DNA from: Bacillus sanguinis
GTDB lineage: Bacteria > Bacillota > Bacilli > Bacillales > Bacillaceae_G
Direction: 5' to 3'
DNA: 43,900 bases
Assembly (NCBI RefSeq): GCF_018332475.1
Contig: NZ_BOQB01000190.1
Span: 1 to 43,900, forward strand
Part shown: positions 25,356 through 33,687 of the stretch, in pieces
Numbering within the stretch: the first letter of the stretch is position 1
Layout of the letters: each line of letters starts with the position of its first letter
The notes under the pieces: generated by a model
Told to the model about the DNA's origin: nothing
Database searches by the model: none
What the model saw: the letters and a program-made list of their open reading frames with translations, nothing else
Position numbers and translations under genes: made by a program

Positions 25356-26120
25356 TTATAACTTCACCCAATATTGGCTTCCATCTGCTGTTCTATCTAA
25401 AAATCCATATTCGATTAAATATCTTCTTAAAGTTACAAAATCCGGATAAATGCTTTCTATGACAGTATTTACTTCTTTTTCAGTGTACTTTTTATTACTA
25501 TCAAACTTCGTCACTAAATGGCGTAATATAATTAATTTACGCTTTTGCTTTTTCGGAAATTTAGAAAGCGGTCCATCTAATCCTTCTGTAAAATGTGCTT
25601 TTAATACTTCATCATTTTCTTCTTCCGTAATATTGTAGCGATCATCTACCATCGTTGCGGTTCTATGAATCGGTACAAATTTCGTTTGTACTTTTGATTT
25701 TTCTTCAGACAGTTCCATTAACGCTAAAAACACTTTCGCTTGCTTCATTTTCTCTCGAAGTGTAAATCGATGATTACGAATGGTTGATGTACTTCCGCCA
25801 TCCATCTCTTTTACAATCTCTTTATCATTCAGCCCCAGATGGAAAAATTGAACCATCTTCTTTTGCAAATCAGTTAAACCAGTGTACTTCTTATCAAGAT
25901 TTAATAAATAATCAAACATAGACGTATGTTCATTTTGCACATGCAATTGTACAAACTTCTCTGCTTCATACAGAACTTGATTATCTTGATAAATTACGCC
26001 CTTAATAAACGCTTCTCCACAGGCTAAACAAATATACTCCTCTGCTTCCGCTTCAAACACATACCCTTTCTTCAATTCCTCTACCGATGCATCCCAAAAC
26101 TTCTCTGAAATATCACTCAT
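25356..26120 (-). CDS. LuxR-HTH/DUF2087 transcriptional regulator
   Basis: A 254-aa predicted regulator. An N-terminal segment carries a CxxC pair (ICLACGEAF) that could bind metal. The middle has a LuxR-like helix-turn-helix (GLTDLQKKMVQFFHLGLNDKEIVKEM...STIRNHRFTLREK), and the C-terminus is a DUF2087 domain (FPKKQKRKLIILRHLVTKF...YTEKEVNTVIESIYPDFVTLRRYLIEYGFLDR). The ATG at 26120 is chosen because AAGGAG lies 8 nt upstream; GTG 26129 would overlap the SD. Target genes are unknown. A dyad upstream (26209-26224) may be its operator. Confidence 0.85.
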   Translation of the reverse strand: MSDISEKFWDASVEELKKGYVFEAEAEEYICLACGEAFIKGVIYQDNQVLYEAEKFVQLHVQNEHTSMFDYLLNLDKKYTGLTDLQKKMVQFFHLGLNDKEIVKEMDGGSTSTIRNHRFTLREKMKQAKVFLALMELSEEKSKVQTKFVPIHRTATMVDDRYNITEEENDEVLKAHFTEGLDGPLSKFPKKQKRKLIILRHLVTKFDSNKKYTEKEVNTVIESIYPDFVTLRRYLIEYGFLDRTADGSQYWVKL

Positions 26121-26208
26121 ACTAAACACTCCTTCAAAATGTTTATCTAAAAACAGACGAATTCTAATACCGTTTACTATTACTTCATCATCTTAACATA
26201 ACCAAAAT

Positions 26209-26224
26209 AAACATTTCAATGTTT
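26209..26224. promoter_or_regulatory. Possible operator upstream of the DUF2087 regulator
   Basis: AAACATTTCAATGTTT is an inverted repeat of 7-bp arms around TC, about 90 bp upstream of the regulator start. A related half-site (AAACATTTTGAAG on the minus strand) overlaps the RBS. Confidence 0.3.
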
Positions 26225-26332
26225 CGTTTACCTATTTTATAAACTTTTATAAAAACGTCTATCAAAAGGGTTTTACACAGCGAAAAGCGAATGTATTTAT
26301 ATGAATTCATTCAATTGGATGTGAAATAGAAA

Positions 26333-26476
26333 ATGACTATTCTTCAAGACTCCTGGTTTTCTGTTAAACAAATCACCCGAAATACATATACAATTAGTGA
26401 ATATGCATATTGGGAGAAAGTACATTCCAAAACTTCAGCCTTCAATTTTAACTACAAAAAAGGTGTTTCCGTATAA
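26333..26476 (+). pseudogene. N-terminal remnant of an MBL-fold metallo-hydrolase
   Basis: A 47-codon frame begins MTILQDSWFSVKQITRNT and continues YTISEYAYWEKVHS. I recognise this as the opening of a B. cereus-group MBL-fold hydrolase, which normally goes on with the first beta strands and the HxHxDH zinc motif. After about residue 32 the similarity ends, and 15 unrelated codons run into a terminator hairpin. The remaining 200 or so residues are absent, so this looks like a deletion remnant. Recognition is from memory. Confidence 0.5.
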
Positions 26477-26492
26477 GAAAACACCTTTTATC
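26457..26492 (-). terminator. Terminator after the small lipoprotein ORF
   Basis: AAAAGGTGTTT and AAACACCTTTT form a stem around a 10-nt loop (with one or two unpaired bases), followed by T residues on both strands. It lies directly after the 51-aa ORF on the minus strand and also ends the MBL remnant. Confidence 0.75.
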
Positions 26493-26494
26493 TT

Positions 26495-26650
26495 CTATAA
26501 TATTCTATGTATAACCTCTACCAACACTTTACTTGCCTGTACGAATATATGTTTTCGATTTCGATCTTCAACAAATGTATTAGCACAACTCCCCATAATC
26601 ATTGTACAACTAATTATGACTAACGCTAACTTTCTATTCTTGTAAGTCAC
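26495..26650 (-). CDS. Small 51-aa putative lipoprotein
   Basis: A short ORF starts at GTG 26650 with GGAG 9 nt upstream and ends at TAG 26495, just before a terminator. The product has a basic N-terminus (MTYKNRK), a hydrophobic core (LALVIISCTMIMG) and a cysteine in IMGSC that could be a lipobox, then a charged tail. That is the pattern of very small Bacillus lipoproteins. No homologue is recognised by name. Confidence 0.5.
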   Translation of the reverse strand: MTYKNRKLALVIISCTMIMGSCANTFVEDRNRKHIFVQASKVLVEVIHRIL

Positions 26651-26812
26651 TTCATGCCACTCCACTATTACAAAACTTCATCTAAATTTATCCCATCAAA
26701 AATTTTACATGAATAATAAGTCGAAGAAATATGCAATTTTGCATATTTACACGTTTTATCACGATGTTATGATTTAATTTAGTTAAAGAACACGTATACT
26801 GGGGTGACTAAC

Positions 26813-27235
26813 TTGAAATTTAAAGCGAAAAAGAATCCATTTCACGTCATTATTATTTCATTATTTATCATAATTTTTTTCATTTCGCTATTCTTCAAAA
26901 ATGAAAATTCTATTTTTTTCACTCTCATGATGCTGTTAAATGTCGTAAATCTTTCTTCCTTCTATTTTTCTCACTACAATATTACTGCATCATCTCTTAT
27001 TGTAAAACACGGTTTCATATTTCATACTGAAATTCCATTTGAAGACATTCGCCACATTAAATACTCTGGTAAAAAACTTCATTCAAAAAGATGGACTAGA
27101 CAGCAATTAGAAATCCATTACAATTTATTTGACTCAGTAACTGTTTTTATACCCCAAGAAGAAGAAAAGTTCATTTCAGTCTTAAAAGAAAACTGTCCGC
27201 ATATGAAAGTATTGAATATGCCTGCTAACAAATAA
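26813..27235 (+). CDS. Small membrane protein with bacterial PH-like domain
   Basis: A 140-aa protein with two N-terminal membrane segments (FHVIIISLFIIIFFISLFF and a second near residues 35-53), followed by a beta-rich C-terminal domain (SSLIVKHGFIFHTEIPFEDIRHIKYSGKK...LEIHYNLFDSVTVFIP) that resembles bacterial PH-like domains. Some such proteins (for example SunI in B. subtilis) confer bacteriocin immunity, but no bacteriocin gene is near. The start is TTG 26813 because GGGGTGA lies just before it; GTG 26804 is inside the SD. Monocistronic. Confidence 0.7.
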   Translation: MKFKAKKNPFHVIIISLFIIIFFISLFFKNENSIFFTLMMLLNVVNLSSFYFSHYNITASSLIVKHGFIFHTEIPFEDIRHIKYSGKKLHSKRWTRQQLEIHYNLFDSVTVFIPQEEEKFISVLKENCPHMKVLNMPANK

Positions 27236-27288
27236 TATATTGTGGCAATTGCTGTAATACAAATGATATACATAAAAACAAATATAAA

Positions 27289-27325
27289 AAAGCCAAGATT
27301 CTAAACAAAGAAGAATCTTGGCTTT
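27289..27325. terminator. Bidirectional terminator, PH-like gene / fumC
   Basis: AAAAGCCAAGATTCT and AGAATCTTGGCTTTT form a long stem around an AAACAAAGA loop, with A- and T-runs on both sides. Confidence 0.85.
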
Positions 27326-27329
27326 TTTA

Positions 27330-28718
27330 TTATTCTTTCGGAGCAATCATTTTTTTCGGATCTACAATTTCATCAAATTGTTCTTCTGTTAGTAGTCCAG
27401 ATTGCAATGCTGCTTCTTTTAAAGTTAAACCATCTTTATGAGCATGCTTCGCAATTTTCGCTGCATTTTCATATCCGATATGGGGGTTTAATGCTGTAAC
27501 AAGCATTAATGAACGATTCACATTCTCTTTAATCACTTCTTCATCTGCTTCAATACCAACTGCACAATTATCATTAAACGAAACAATTGCATCTGCTAAT
27601 AAGTGAGCAGATTGTAGGAAGTTATATGCAATAACAGGTTTAAATACGTTTAACTCAAAATTACCTTGGCTCGCAGCAAATCCGATAGTTGCGTCATTTC
27701 CCATTACTTGCGCTACAACCATCGTTAAAGCTTCACTTTGCGTTGGATTTACTTTACCTGGCATAATAGAGCTTCCTGGCTCATTTGCTGGAATAATAAT
27801 TTCTCCTAGACCACTACGTGGACCACTTGCCAGCCAGCGCACATCGTTAGCAATCTTCATTAAATCAGCTGCTAATGCCTTTAATGCACCATGCGTATAT
27901 ACAGCTTCATCATGGCTCGTTAATGCGTGAAACTTATTTGGTGCAGAAATAAATTGCTTACCTGTAAATTGGCTAATTTCCTCTGATACCATCTCACCAA
28001 ATTTAGGGTGAGCATTAATACCTGTTCCAACTGCAGTACCACCAATCGCAAGCTCTTTCATATATGTATTGCTCTCTGCAATCATACGCTCTGTTTTTTC
28101 AAGCATACGGTGCCATCCACTAATTTCTTGTCCTAATGTTAACGGCGTTGCATCTTGTAAATGTGTACGACCAATTTTTATAATATGTTCAAATGCAGTT
28201 ACTTTTTCTGCTAATGTTTCTTTTAATTTCGTAATAGCTGGTAATACGTGATTTTCTACTGCGATTACACATGCTACATGAAGCGCTGTTGGAAATGTAT
28301 CATTTGAACTTTGAGACATGTTCACATCATCATTCGGATGAATATGTACATCAGACCCCTTCTCTTTCAAAATTTGATTCCCTCGGTTTGCAATTACTTC
28401 ATTCACATTCATGTTTGACTGTGTACCACTACCCGTTTGCCATACGACAAGGGGAAAATGTTCATTCCATTTCCCTGCAATTACTTCATCAGCTGCTGCC
28501 ACAATTGCTTCTGCTTTTTCTTCTGATAGCTTTCCTAATTTTTGATTAGTAAGCGCCGCACTCTTCTTTAAAATTGCAAATGCTTTTACAATTTCAAGCG
28601 GCATTTGCTCTGTTCCAATCGGGAAGTTTTCTTTACTACGTTGCGTTTGTGCTGCCCATAATTTATCAGCTGGAACTTTTATTTCTCCTATTGTATCTCT
28701 TTCAATTCTGTACTCCAT
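27330..28718 (-). CDS. fumC: Fumarate hydratase, class II
   Basis: A 462-aa iron-independent fumarase (also called citG in Bacillus) interconverting fumarate and malate in the TCA cycle. Signature blocks are [15 protein letters not shown] (94-108), [11 protein letters not shown] (135-145), [10 protein letters not shown] (183-192) and [13 protein letters not shown] (about 315-327). The fumarase-type TGSGTQ and KVNPTQ separate it from the aspartase at 1872-3311. It would supply the step between AspA's fumarate and the malic enzyme's malate. AAGGGG precedes the ATG. Confidence 0.95.
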   Translation of the reverse strand: MEYRIERDTIGEIKVPADKLWAAQTQRSKENFPIGTEQMPLEIVKAFAILKKSAALTNQKLGKLSEEKAEAIVAAADEVIAGKWNEHFPLVVWQTGSGTQSNMNVNEVIANRGNQILKEKGSDVHIHPNDDVNMSQSSNDTFPTALHVACVIAVENHVLPAITKLKETLAEKVTAFEHIIKIGRTHLQDATPLTLGQEISGWHRMLEKTERMIAESNTYMKELAIGGTAVGTGINAHPKFGEMVSEEISQFTGKQFISAPNKFHALTSHDEAVYTHGALKALAADLMKIANDVRWLASGPRSGLGEIIIPANEPGSSIMPGKVNPTQSEALTMVVAQVMGNDATIGFAASQGNFELNVFKPVIAYNFLQSAHLLADAIVSFNDNCAVGIEADEEVIKENVNRSLMLVTALNPHIGYENAAKIAKHAHKDGLTLKEAALQSGLLTEEQFDEIVDPKKMIAPKE

Positions 28719-28837
28719 TTTTTCATCCCCTTGAAAATAAAATACCTACATCTCTTATAATAACAGACTTCCTCTTAAATGATAAGAATTCTCACCCCTA
28801 TATATAGATATTCTGTATTTATTTTTGAAAATTCCTC

Positions 28838-28868
28838 TTGACCTAAACTTAAGTTTAGGCTGTATCCT
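28838..28868 (+). promoter_or_regulatory. MerR-type promoter with palindromic operator
   Basis: TTGACC (28838-28843) and TATCCT (28863-28868) are separated by 19 bp, the long spacer typical of MerR-regulated promoters. A perfect 18-bp palindrome CCTAAACTTAAGTTTAGG (28842-28859) fills the spacer. It drives the SDR gene and the MerR gene behind it. Confidence 0.85.
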
Positions 28869-28909
28869 TTCCTTTGTAACCTACTATAACACTACTGGAG
28901 GAATTCAAT

Positions 28910-29620
28910 ATGAAAAAATATGCTTTCATAACAGGTGCAAATAAAGGAATTGGATATGAACTTGCTCGTCAATTAGCAGAAAAAGATTATCACGTATTTT
29001 TAGGTGCTCGTAATAAACAACTTGGACAACAAGCTGTAGAATCTTTACATGTTTCAAACGTTTCCTATATTCAAGTAGATATTTCAAGTTCACAATCTAT
29101 TCAAGAAGCAATCAAGAAAATTCATGAAACGACTGACCACTTAGATTTATTAATCAATAATGCAGGCGTAGCACTAGACTTCAATACGCTACCTAGTGAA
29201 TTAAATATTGAAACTTTACGTCAAGGATTTGAGGTTAACTTTTTTGGAACATTCCAAATGGTGCAAGCCTTTTTACCATTATTAAAGAAATCAAGCAACA
29301 GTAAAATTATCAATGTAACAACTGACATGGCTTCCTTAACAATGTTTGCTAATGGCGAAACACATCCAATTAATGCAGTAGGGTATAATTCTTCAAAAAC
29401 AGCTATTAATGCTTTAACATTAGCTTTTAGTAAAGAATTTAGTAATAACGGTCCAGAAATTTTTGGAGTAACTCCCGGTTTTACAACTACTGACCTTAAT
29501 GGTAATTCCCCAGGTGGCCATACGACCAATGAAAGTGCTAAAATTATTATTAAATATGCATTAAGTGAAACAAATTATAATGGTAAAATACTAAATAAAG
29601 ATGGCATTATAACTTGGTAG
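28910..29620 (+). CDS. Short-chain dehydrogenase/reductase (SDR)
   Basis: A 236-aa classical SDR using NAD(P)(H). The cofactor loop is TGANKGIG (8-15), followed by NNAG (about 83-86) and the catalytic pair in YNSSK with an upstream serine region. The closest well-known relatives are carbonyl reductase-like SDRs. GGAGG precedes the ATG. It is first in an operon with a MerR-family gene 16 nt downstream and lies behind a MerR-type promoter, so the enzyme probably detoxifies a reactive carbonyl or other electrophile that the regulator senses; the substrate is not shown by the sequence. Confidence 0.9.
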   Translation: MKKYAFITGANKGIGYELARQLAEKDYHVFLGARNKQLGQQAVESLHVSNVSYIQVDISSSQSIQEAIKKIHETTDHLDLLINNAGVALDFNTLPSELNIETLRQGFEVNFFGTFQMVQAFLPLLKKSSNSKIINVTTDMASLTMFANGETHPINAVGYNSSKTAINALTLAFSKEFSNNGPEIFGVTPGFTTTDLNGNSPGGHTTNESAKIIIKYALSETNYNGKILNKDGIITW

Positions 29621-29636
29621 TAAAAGGATGAATTCT

Positions 29637-30017
29637 ATGTATTATACGATCGGTCAAGTAGCAAAAATGCAACACTTAACTATTTCTCAAATACGTTATT
29701 ACGATAAACAAGGACTGTTCCCTTTTCTTCAAAGAAATGAAAAAGGAGATCGAGTTTTTGACGAAGAAGCACTAAAATATTTAGAAATGATTTTATGTTT
29801 AAAAAACACCGGTATGCCAATTCAAAAAATAAAACAATTTATCGACTGGTCTATGGAGGGAGAATCTACTATTCTTCAACGGTTGGAATTAATGAAACAA
29901 CAGCAGACCAGTGTCTTACAGCTCATTCAAGACACTGAAAAAAACTTAAAAAAGATACAACAAAAAATTGTAAAATATGAGAACGAAATAACTTCCGCAA
30001 ATGCTATTACAAAATAA
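29637..30017 (+). CDS. MerR-family regulator (AdhR-like)
   Basis: A 126-aa regulator with the MerR helix-turn-helix and wing at the N-terminus (YTIGQVAKMQHLTISQIRYYDKQGLFP) and a dimerisation coiled coil at the C-terminus. A single cysteine, C54 in EMILCLKNTGM, lies where aldehyde-sensing AdhR-type members carry their reactive Cys. The start MYYTIG at 29637 is chosen over ATG 29628 because AAAGG fits only the former. It should twist the 19-bp spacer promoter at 28838-28868 and so control the SDR gene and itself. Confidence 0.88.
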   Translation: MYYTIGQVAKMQHLTISQIRYYDKQGLFPFLQRNEKGDRVFDEEALKYLEMILCLKNTGMPIQKIKQFIDWSMEGESTILQRLELMKQQQTSVLQLIQDTEKNLKKIQQKIVKYENEITSANAITK

Positions 30018-30056
30018 AAAAATCACCTTCTACATATTGTAGAGGGTGATTTTTAT
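30018..30056. terminator. Bidirectional terminator, MerR gene / nhaC
   Basis: AAAAATCACC-TCTACA and TGTAGA-GGTGATTTTT pair over about 16 bp with one mismatch, flanked by A- and T-runs. Confidence 0.85.
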
Positions 30057-30057
30057 T

Positions 30058-31461
30058 TTATGATGCTTGCTTTCCTTTATCTGCATCATCTACATACCAA
30101 ATGAATTTGCCTGTATATCCGTAAATAACTGCTAAGATTAATGAAACAAAGCTTAACCACATAAACGGAACGTATGAGAACGTTGCTACACCTAAAATAC
30201 CAGCCATAAAAATACCATTATCAGACCATGGAACCATACCTGAAGTTAACGTTCCACCTACTTCTGAGTTACGCGCTAATACACGGCGGTCTATTTTTAA
30301 TTTATCATAGCTATCTTCCATAATTTTCGGTGTTAAAATTAGTGATACGTACATCGCACAACCAAATATATTTGCTAAGAATGCCACGATTAATGTAGAC
30401 AATGTTACATTACCCGCAGAATTTAATTTCTTCTCAAATTTTGATACGATTACTTTTAAAACGCCTAGTTTTTCAAGCAATCCACCAAAGCCTAAACCGA
30501 AAATAATAACGGCCACTGAGCCAAGCATACCGTTAATTCCACCACGGTTTAATAACTTGTCAACAAACTCAACACCAGATTGAATTGAGAATCCGTTATA
30601 TGCTGTTCCAATCGCCTCTCCAAAGTTCATTCCTTGGAAGAGAGTTGCCCAAATTGCACCAATTAAAGCACCCATTGCAATTGTTGGCATAGACGGTTTC
30701 TTCATCGCTAATAATGCGATAACAATGACCGCCGGAACAAGCATCCATATTTTAATATCAAATTCCTTTAATAAAGCTTCTTTTAAAAACTCTACTCGGT
30801 TTAAATCTACATTATCGCCGCCATACATCCAACCAGCTACAGTAAACATAATGCTAGTAATAATGTAAGCCGGAACATCTAATACGAGCATAGCTCGAAC
30901 GTGAGCAATAACATCTACTTTCGCCATAGAAGCTGCAAGAACTGTACTATCAGAAAGTGGTGATAATTTGTCGCCGAAATAAGCTCCTGAAAGAACTGCA
31001 CCAGCAACAAGCGGAAGTGGTAATCCAAGTCCCTCACCAATTGCCATCATAGCAATACCTGCTGTTCCAACTGTTCCCCATGATGTTCCTGTCGCAATAG
31101 AAGTTATCGAACAAATAATTAATGTTGCTAATAGGAATATGCTAGGGTGAATAAACTCTAATCCATAATAGATTAATGTTGGTACTACGCCACCAGCAAT
31201 CCAAGTTCCAATTAAAGCACCTACTGCAACTAAAATGAGTATTGCTTCTAATCCGTTAGAAATCCCTTTCGTAATTGCATCTTGCAATTCTTGATAACGA
31301 AATCCTAATCTTAATCCAAGCGCAATTACTAAAAACCATGAAATAAATAGCGCTAATTGAATTGGGAGATCAAAAATCGTTTGGAAGGAAAAGACAACAG
31401 CAAGAAATAGTAATAAAAGAACTATGATTTCTAGCATCGATGGTAATCTTACACTTTTCAT
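30058..31461 (-). CDS. nhaC: NhaC-family Na+/H+ antiporter
   Basis: A 467-aa polytopic protein (about eleven helices) of the NhaC family, which exchanges cytoplasmic Na+ for external H+. Family blocks include SITSIATGTSWGTVGTAGIAMMAIG, GAVLSGAYFGDKLSPLSDSTVLAASMA and the C-terminal SEVGGTLTSGMVPWSDNGIFMAGILGV. MleN-type malate/lactate antiporters are close relatives and cannot be excluded. AAGGAG precedes the ATG. Monocistronic, with a 330-bp upstream region. Confidence 0.9.
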   Translation of the reverse strand: MKSVRLPSMLEIIVLLLLFLAVVFSFQTIFDLPIQLALFISWFLVIALGLRLGFRYQELQDAITKGISNGLEAILILVAVGALIGTWIAGGVVPTLIYYGLEFIHPSIFLLATLIICSITSIATGTSWGTVGTAGIAMMAIGEGLGLPLPLVAGAVLSGAYFGDKLSPLSDSTVLAASMAKVDVIAHVRAMLVLDVPAYIITSIMFTVAGWMYGGDNVDLNRVEFLKEALLKEFDIKIWMLVPAVIVIALLAMKKPSMPTIAMGALIGAIWATLFQGMNFGEAIGTAYNGFSIQSGVEFVDKLLNRGGINGMLGSVAVIIFGLGFGGLLEKLGVLKVIVSKFEKKLNSAGNVTLSTLIVAFLANIFGCAMYVSLILTPKIMEDSYDKLKIDRRVLARNSEVGGTLTSGMVPWSDNGIFMAGILGVATFSYVPFMWLSFVSLILAVIYGYTGKFIWYVDDADKGKQAS

Positions 31462-31757
31462 TTTTTTCTCTCCTTACAAGTCGATAACATGACGTATGTC
31501 GTCTTACGTGTATGTAATATACAATTAGCGAAGACAAAACAAAATTTTCATATTATTTCGATTTATTTTTCCAGTATAATATATGGACACCTTTTCTATT
31601 GTAAAAGTAGATGCTACTTTTCGCAATGGAAAATATAAAAAATGTTACATTTTTTATATATAACAATCAAAGAGTAACTTTTTTTAATATTTGCTACCAT
31701 AAAACTTTTTACTATTATGCTCACCGTTTTAAGGACAATCATTATTCCCCACATAAA
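31462..31757. other. Intergenic region upstream of nhaC
   Basis: This 296-bp stretch has no ORF with a credible SD on either strand. It contains one striking inverted repeat (31633-31659) and is otherwise AT-rich. The nhaC promoter must be in its left part, but I cannot assign hexamers with confidence. Confidence 0.4.
31633..31659. repeat. Perfect 12-bp inverted repeat
   Basis: ATATAAAAAATG (31633-31644) and CATTTTTTATAT (31648-31659) flank a TTA centre, about 170 bp upstream of nhaC. It may be an operator or a weak AT-rich hairpin. Confidence 0.5.
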
Positions 31758-31792
31758 AAAGCACACATCATTCAAATGATGCGTGCTCCACT
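31758..31792 (-). terminator. Terminator of the methyltransferase gene
   Basis: AAGCAC-CATCATT and AATGATG-GTGCTT pair with one mismatch, followed by a T-run on the minus strand, immediately after the methyltransferase stop. Confidence 0.8.
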
Positions 31793-31793
31793 T

Positions 31794-32453
31794 TTATTTA
31801 TACATATCTTGTATTTCTTCTTTATTTTTAAGGATTTCCACAAAATTATCGCTACAACCTTTCGGAAATAACACGCCAAGTCCATATGAATGCTCAAACT
31901 GAAAATGAGGATACTTCGCTTTGACCTCATCCCAAAATTTATACACACCGAAGTTTCGATCTTTCACTTCAATATCGTGAAATAGCACGATACCGTTATT
32001 CGCAAGTTTCGGTAACCATGTTTTATAATCATGAGAAACTGCTTCATACGTATGATAGCCATCAATATGCAACAAATTTATCGTCCCATCTTGAAATTGA
32101 TCAACGGCCTCATCAAAGGTAGATCGAATCAAATTACCTATATTTGGATAACTCATTTTCACCACTTTATCTACAATTTGGAAAACACCTTCTCCATATG
32201 GACCTGTATGCCCGTCTCCTGTCCAAGTATCTACAGCAAAACATTTTGTAGCTAATCCCTCATCTTTTACCCCTTGGCAAAAACTGAAAAAAGAAGCTCC
32301 TAGATGTGTCCCTAACTCAACTAATATTTCTGGCTTTTCAAATCTTACTAAATCATAAGCAAAGTTTAAGTGTCCTATCCACGCCGAATTCATACGAATA
32401 TATGGACTATATTGATCAAATTCAAATGTTGGTTTATGAGTAACCCAGCTCAT
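31794..32453 (-). CDS. Class I SAM-dependent methyltransferase (Methyltransf_24-like)
   Basis: A 219-aa cytoplasmic protein with a Rossmann methyltransferase fold. Motif I is ILVELGTHLGASFFSF, the acidic strand 2 residue is in CFAVDTW, and LLHIDGYHTYEAVSHDYKTWLPKL plus GIVLFHDIE match the Methyltransf_24 type often linked to sugar or cephalosporin-hydroxylase-like enzymes. The start MSWVTH at 32453 has AAGGAG 7 nt before it. Substrate unknown. It stands alone. Confidence 0.82.
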   Translation of the reverse strand: MSWVTHKPTFEFDQYSPYIRMNSAWIGHLNFAYDLVRFEKPEILVELGTHLGASFFSFCQGVKDEGLATKCFAVDTWTGDGHTGPYGEGVFQIVDKVVKMSYPNIGNLIRSTFDEAVDQFQDGTINLLHIDGYHTYEAVSHDYKTWLPKLANNGIVLFHDIEVKDRNFGVYKFWDEVKAKYPHFQFEHSYGLGVLFPKGCSDNFVEILKNKEEIQDMYK

Positions 32454-32657
32454 CACATTTCTCCTTCTACACATATTTTTAACAAAACAAATTACTCTTA
32501 TCTTTATTTTTTTATCCCCTTGATTATGATTTAATTTTATAATTTCATCTCGCTTTATTTCACATACTCACTTGTATCGTAAACATAACTGGTACTACTA
32601 AAATCCCCACCTTACAACACAGAAATTTCAGTTTATTTTTTATTCATTTCGTGATAT

Positions 32658-32671
32658 ATTGCATATTGCAT
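32658..32671. repeat. Tandem 7-mer upstream of the EamA-GntR operon
   Basis: ATTGCAT occurs twice in tandem about 35-48 bp before the EamA start, near where the promoter should be. It may be an operator for the GntR regulator encoded in the operon. Confidence 0.3.
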
Positions 32672-32705
32672 CCAATATTTTTTTGAAAGGAGGACTATAT
32701 ACATT

Positions 32706-33671
32706 ATGGATCCAAATCGTTTAAAAGGAATCATTATGGTTGTAATTGGTGCTTGTTTATGGGGATTGTCCGGAACAGCTGCACAACAACTTTTTCAATA
32801 TGAACATGTTTCTACTGAATGGTTAGTTACAATCCGATTGCTTATATCAGGCGTTATCTTGCTCATTATTTCATCGTTCGGAACGAGAAAAAAAGAAATA
32901 TTCGGCATATGGAAACAAAAATCTGATGCTATTAAAATGATTTTGTTTGGCCTATTCGGTATGCTTGCTGTACAGTACACGTACTTCGCTTCTATAAAAG
33001 AAGGAAATGCTGCCGTCGCAACATTATTGCAATATTTAGCTCCTATATTTATTACTGTATACTTACTTTTCAAATGGAACGTCCGGCCATCAAAAATTGA
33101 TTTTATTTCAATTGCCCTTTCATTAATAGGCACTTTTCTCTTACTAACAAACGGGTCCGTTCATAACTTAGCTGTTTCTACACCAGCTATTATTTGGGGT
33201 ATTTTATCTGGATTATCTCTTGCTTTTTATAGTTTATATTCAAAGGGATTACTAGAAAGATGGTCTTCCTCTGTTATCGTTGGATGGGGCATGATTATTG
33301 GGGGTATTGGTGTAACGATTGTACAATTTATTTCTACGAAAGAATTCATTTTATTATCAACTATGAAATATGTAAAACTAAGTACCCTACCGCTCATCAC
33401 ATTTGTCGTCATTTTCGGGACACTTATAGCATTTTATTTATACTTAGACAGCATACGATACCTTACTCCGAAAGAAACAACATTATTTGGTTGTACAGAA
33501 CCACTCGCAGCTATTATTTCTTCTGTACTTATATTGCACGTACCGTTTCAACCTCTTCAGTTATTAGGCGCTTTTTGTGTCATTGTAATGGTGCTCATCT
33601 TAAGTCAGAAACCGGATGAAGGGAAACCAAAATTAAATCTTGTTCATGAGAAGAAGGAAAATATACAATGA
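32706..33671 (+). CDS. EamA/DMT-superfamily transporter
   Basis: A 321-aa membrane protein with ten predicted helices in two EamA repeats. The first begins IIMVVIGACLWGLSGTAAQQLF and includes RLLISGVILLI; the second begins AIIWGILSGLSLAFYSLYSKGLLERW and ends with TEPLAAIISSVLILHVPFQPLQLLGAFCVIVMVLIL. It is probably a metabolite exporter of the RhaT/YdcZ-like drug/metabolite group; the substrate is unknown. GGAGG lies 12 nt before the ATG. A GntR-type regulator gene follows 16 nt downstream. Confidence 0.88.
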   Translation: MDPNRLKGIIMVVIGACLWGLSGTAAQQLFQYEHVSTEWLVTIRLLISGVILLIISSFGTRKKEIFGIWKQKSDAIKMILFGLFGMLAVQYTYFASIKEGNAAVATLLQYLAPIFITVYLLFKWNVRPSKIDFISIALSLIGTFLLLTNGSVHNLAVSTPAIIWGILSGLSLAFYSLYSKGLLERWSSSVIVGWGMIIGGIGVTIVQFISTKEFILLSTMKYVKLSTLPLITFVVIFGTLIAFYLYLDSIRYLTPKETTLFGCTEPLAAIISSVLILHVPFQPLQLLGAFCVIVMVLILSQKPDEGKPKLNLVHEKKENIQ

Positions 33672-33687
33672 AAGGATTGAATTCACT

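Noticed and set aside
26397-26645. Plus-strand ORF of 82 aa over the lipoprotein/terminator region
   Set aside because: It runs through a terminator hairpin, has no convincing SD and is antisense to the small lipoprotein ORF, which has better start and stop context.
28271-28807. Plus-strand ORFs antisense to fumC
   Set aside because: They follow the reversed codon pattern of fumC and lack ribosome binding sites.
31611-31871. Plus-strand ORF of 86 aa upstream of the methyltransferase terminator
   Set aside because: It spans an inverted repeat and a terminator and has no SD; its composition is that of AT-rich non-coding DNA.
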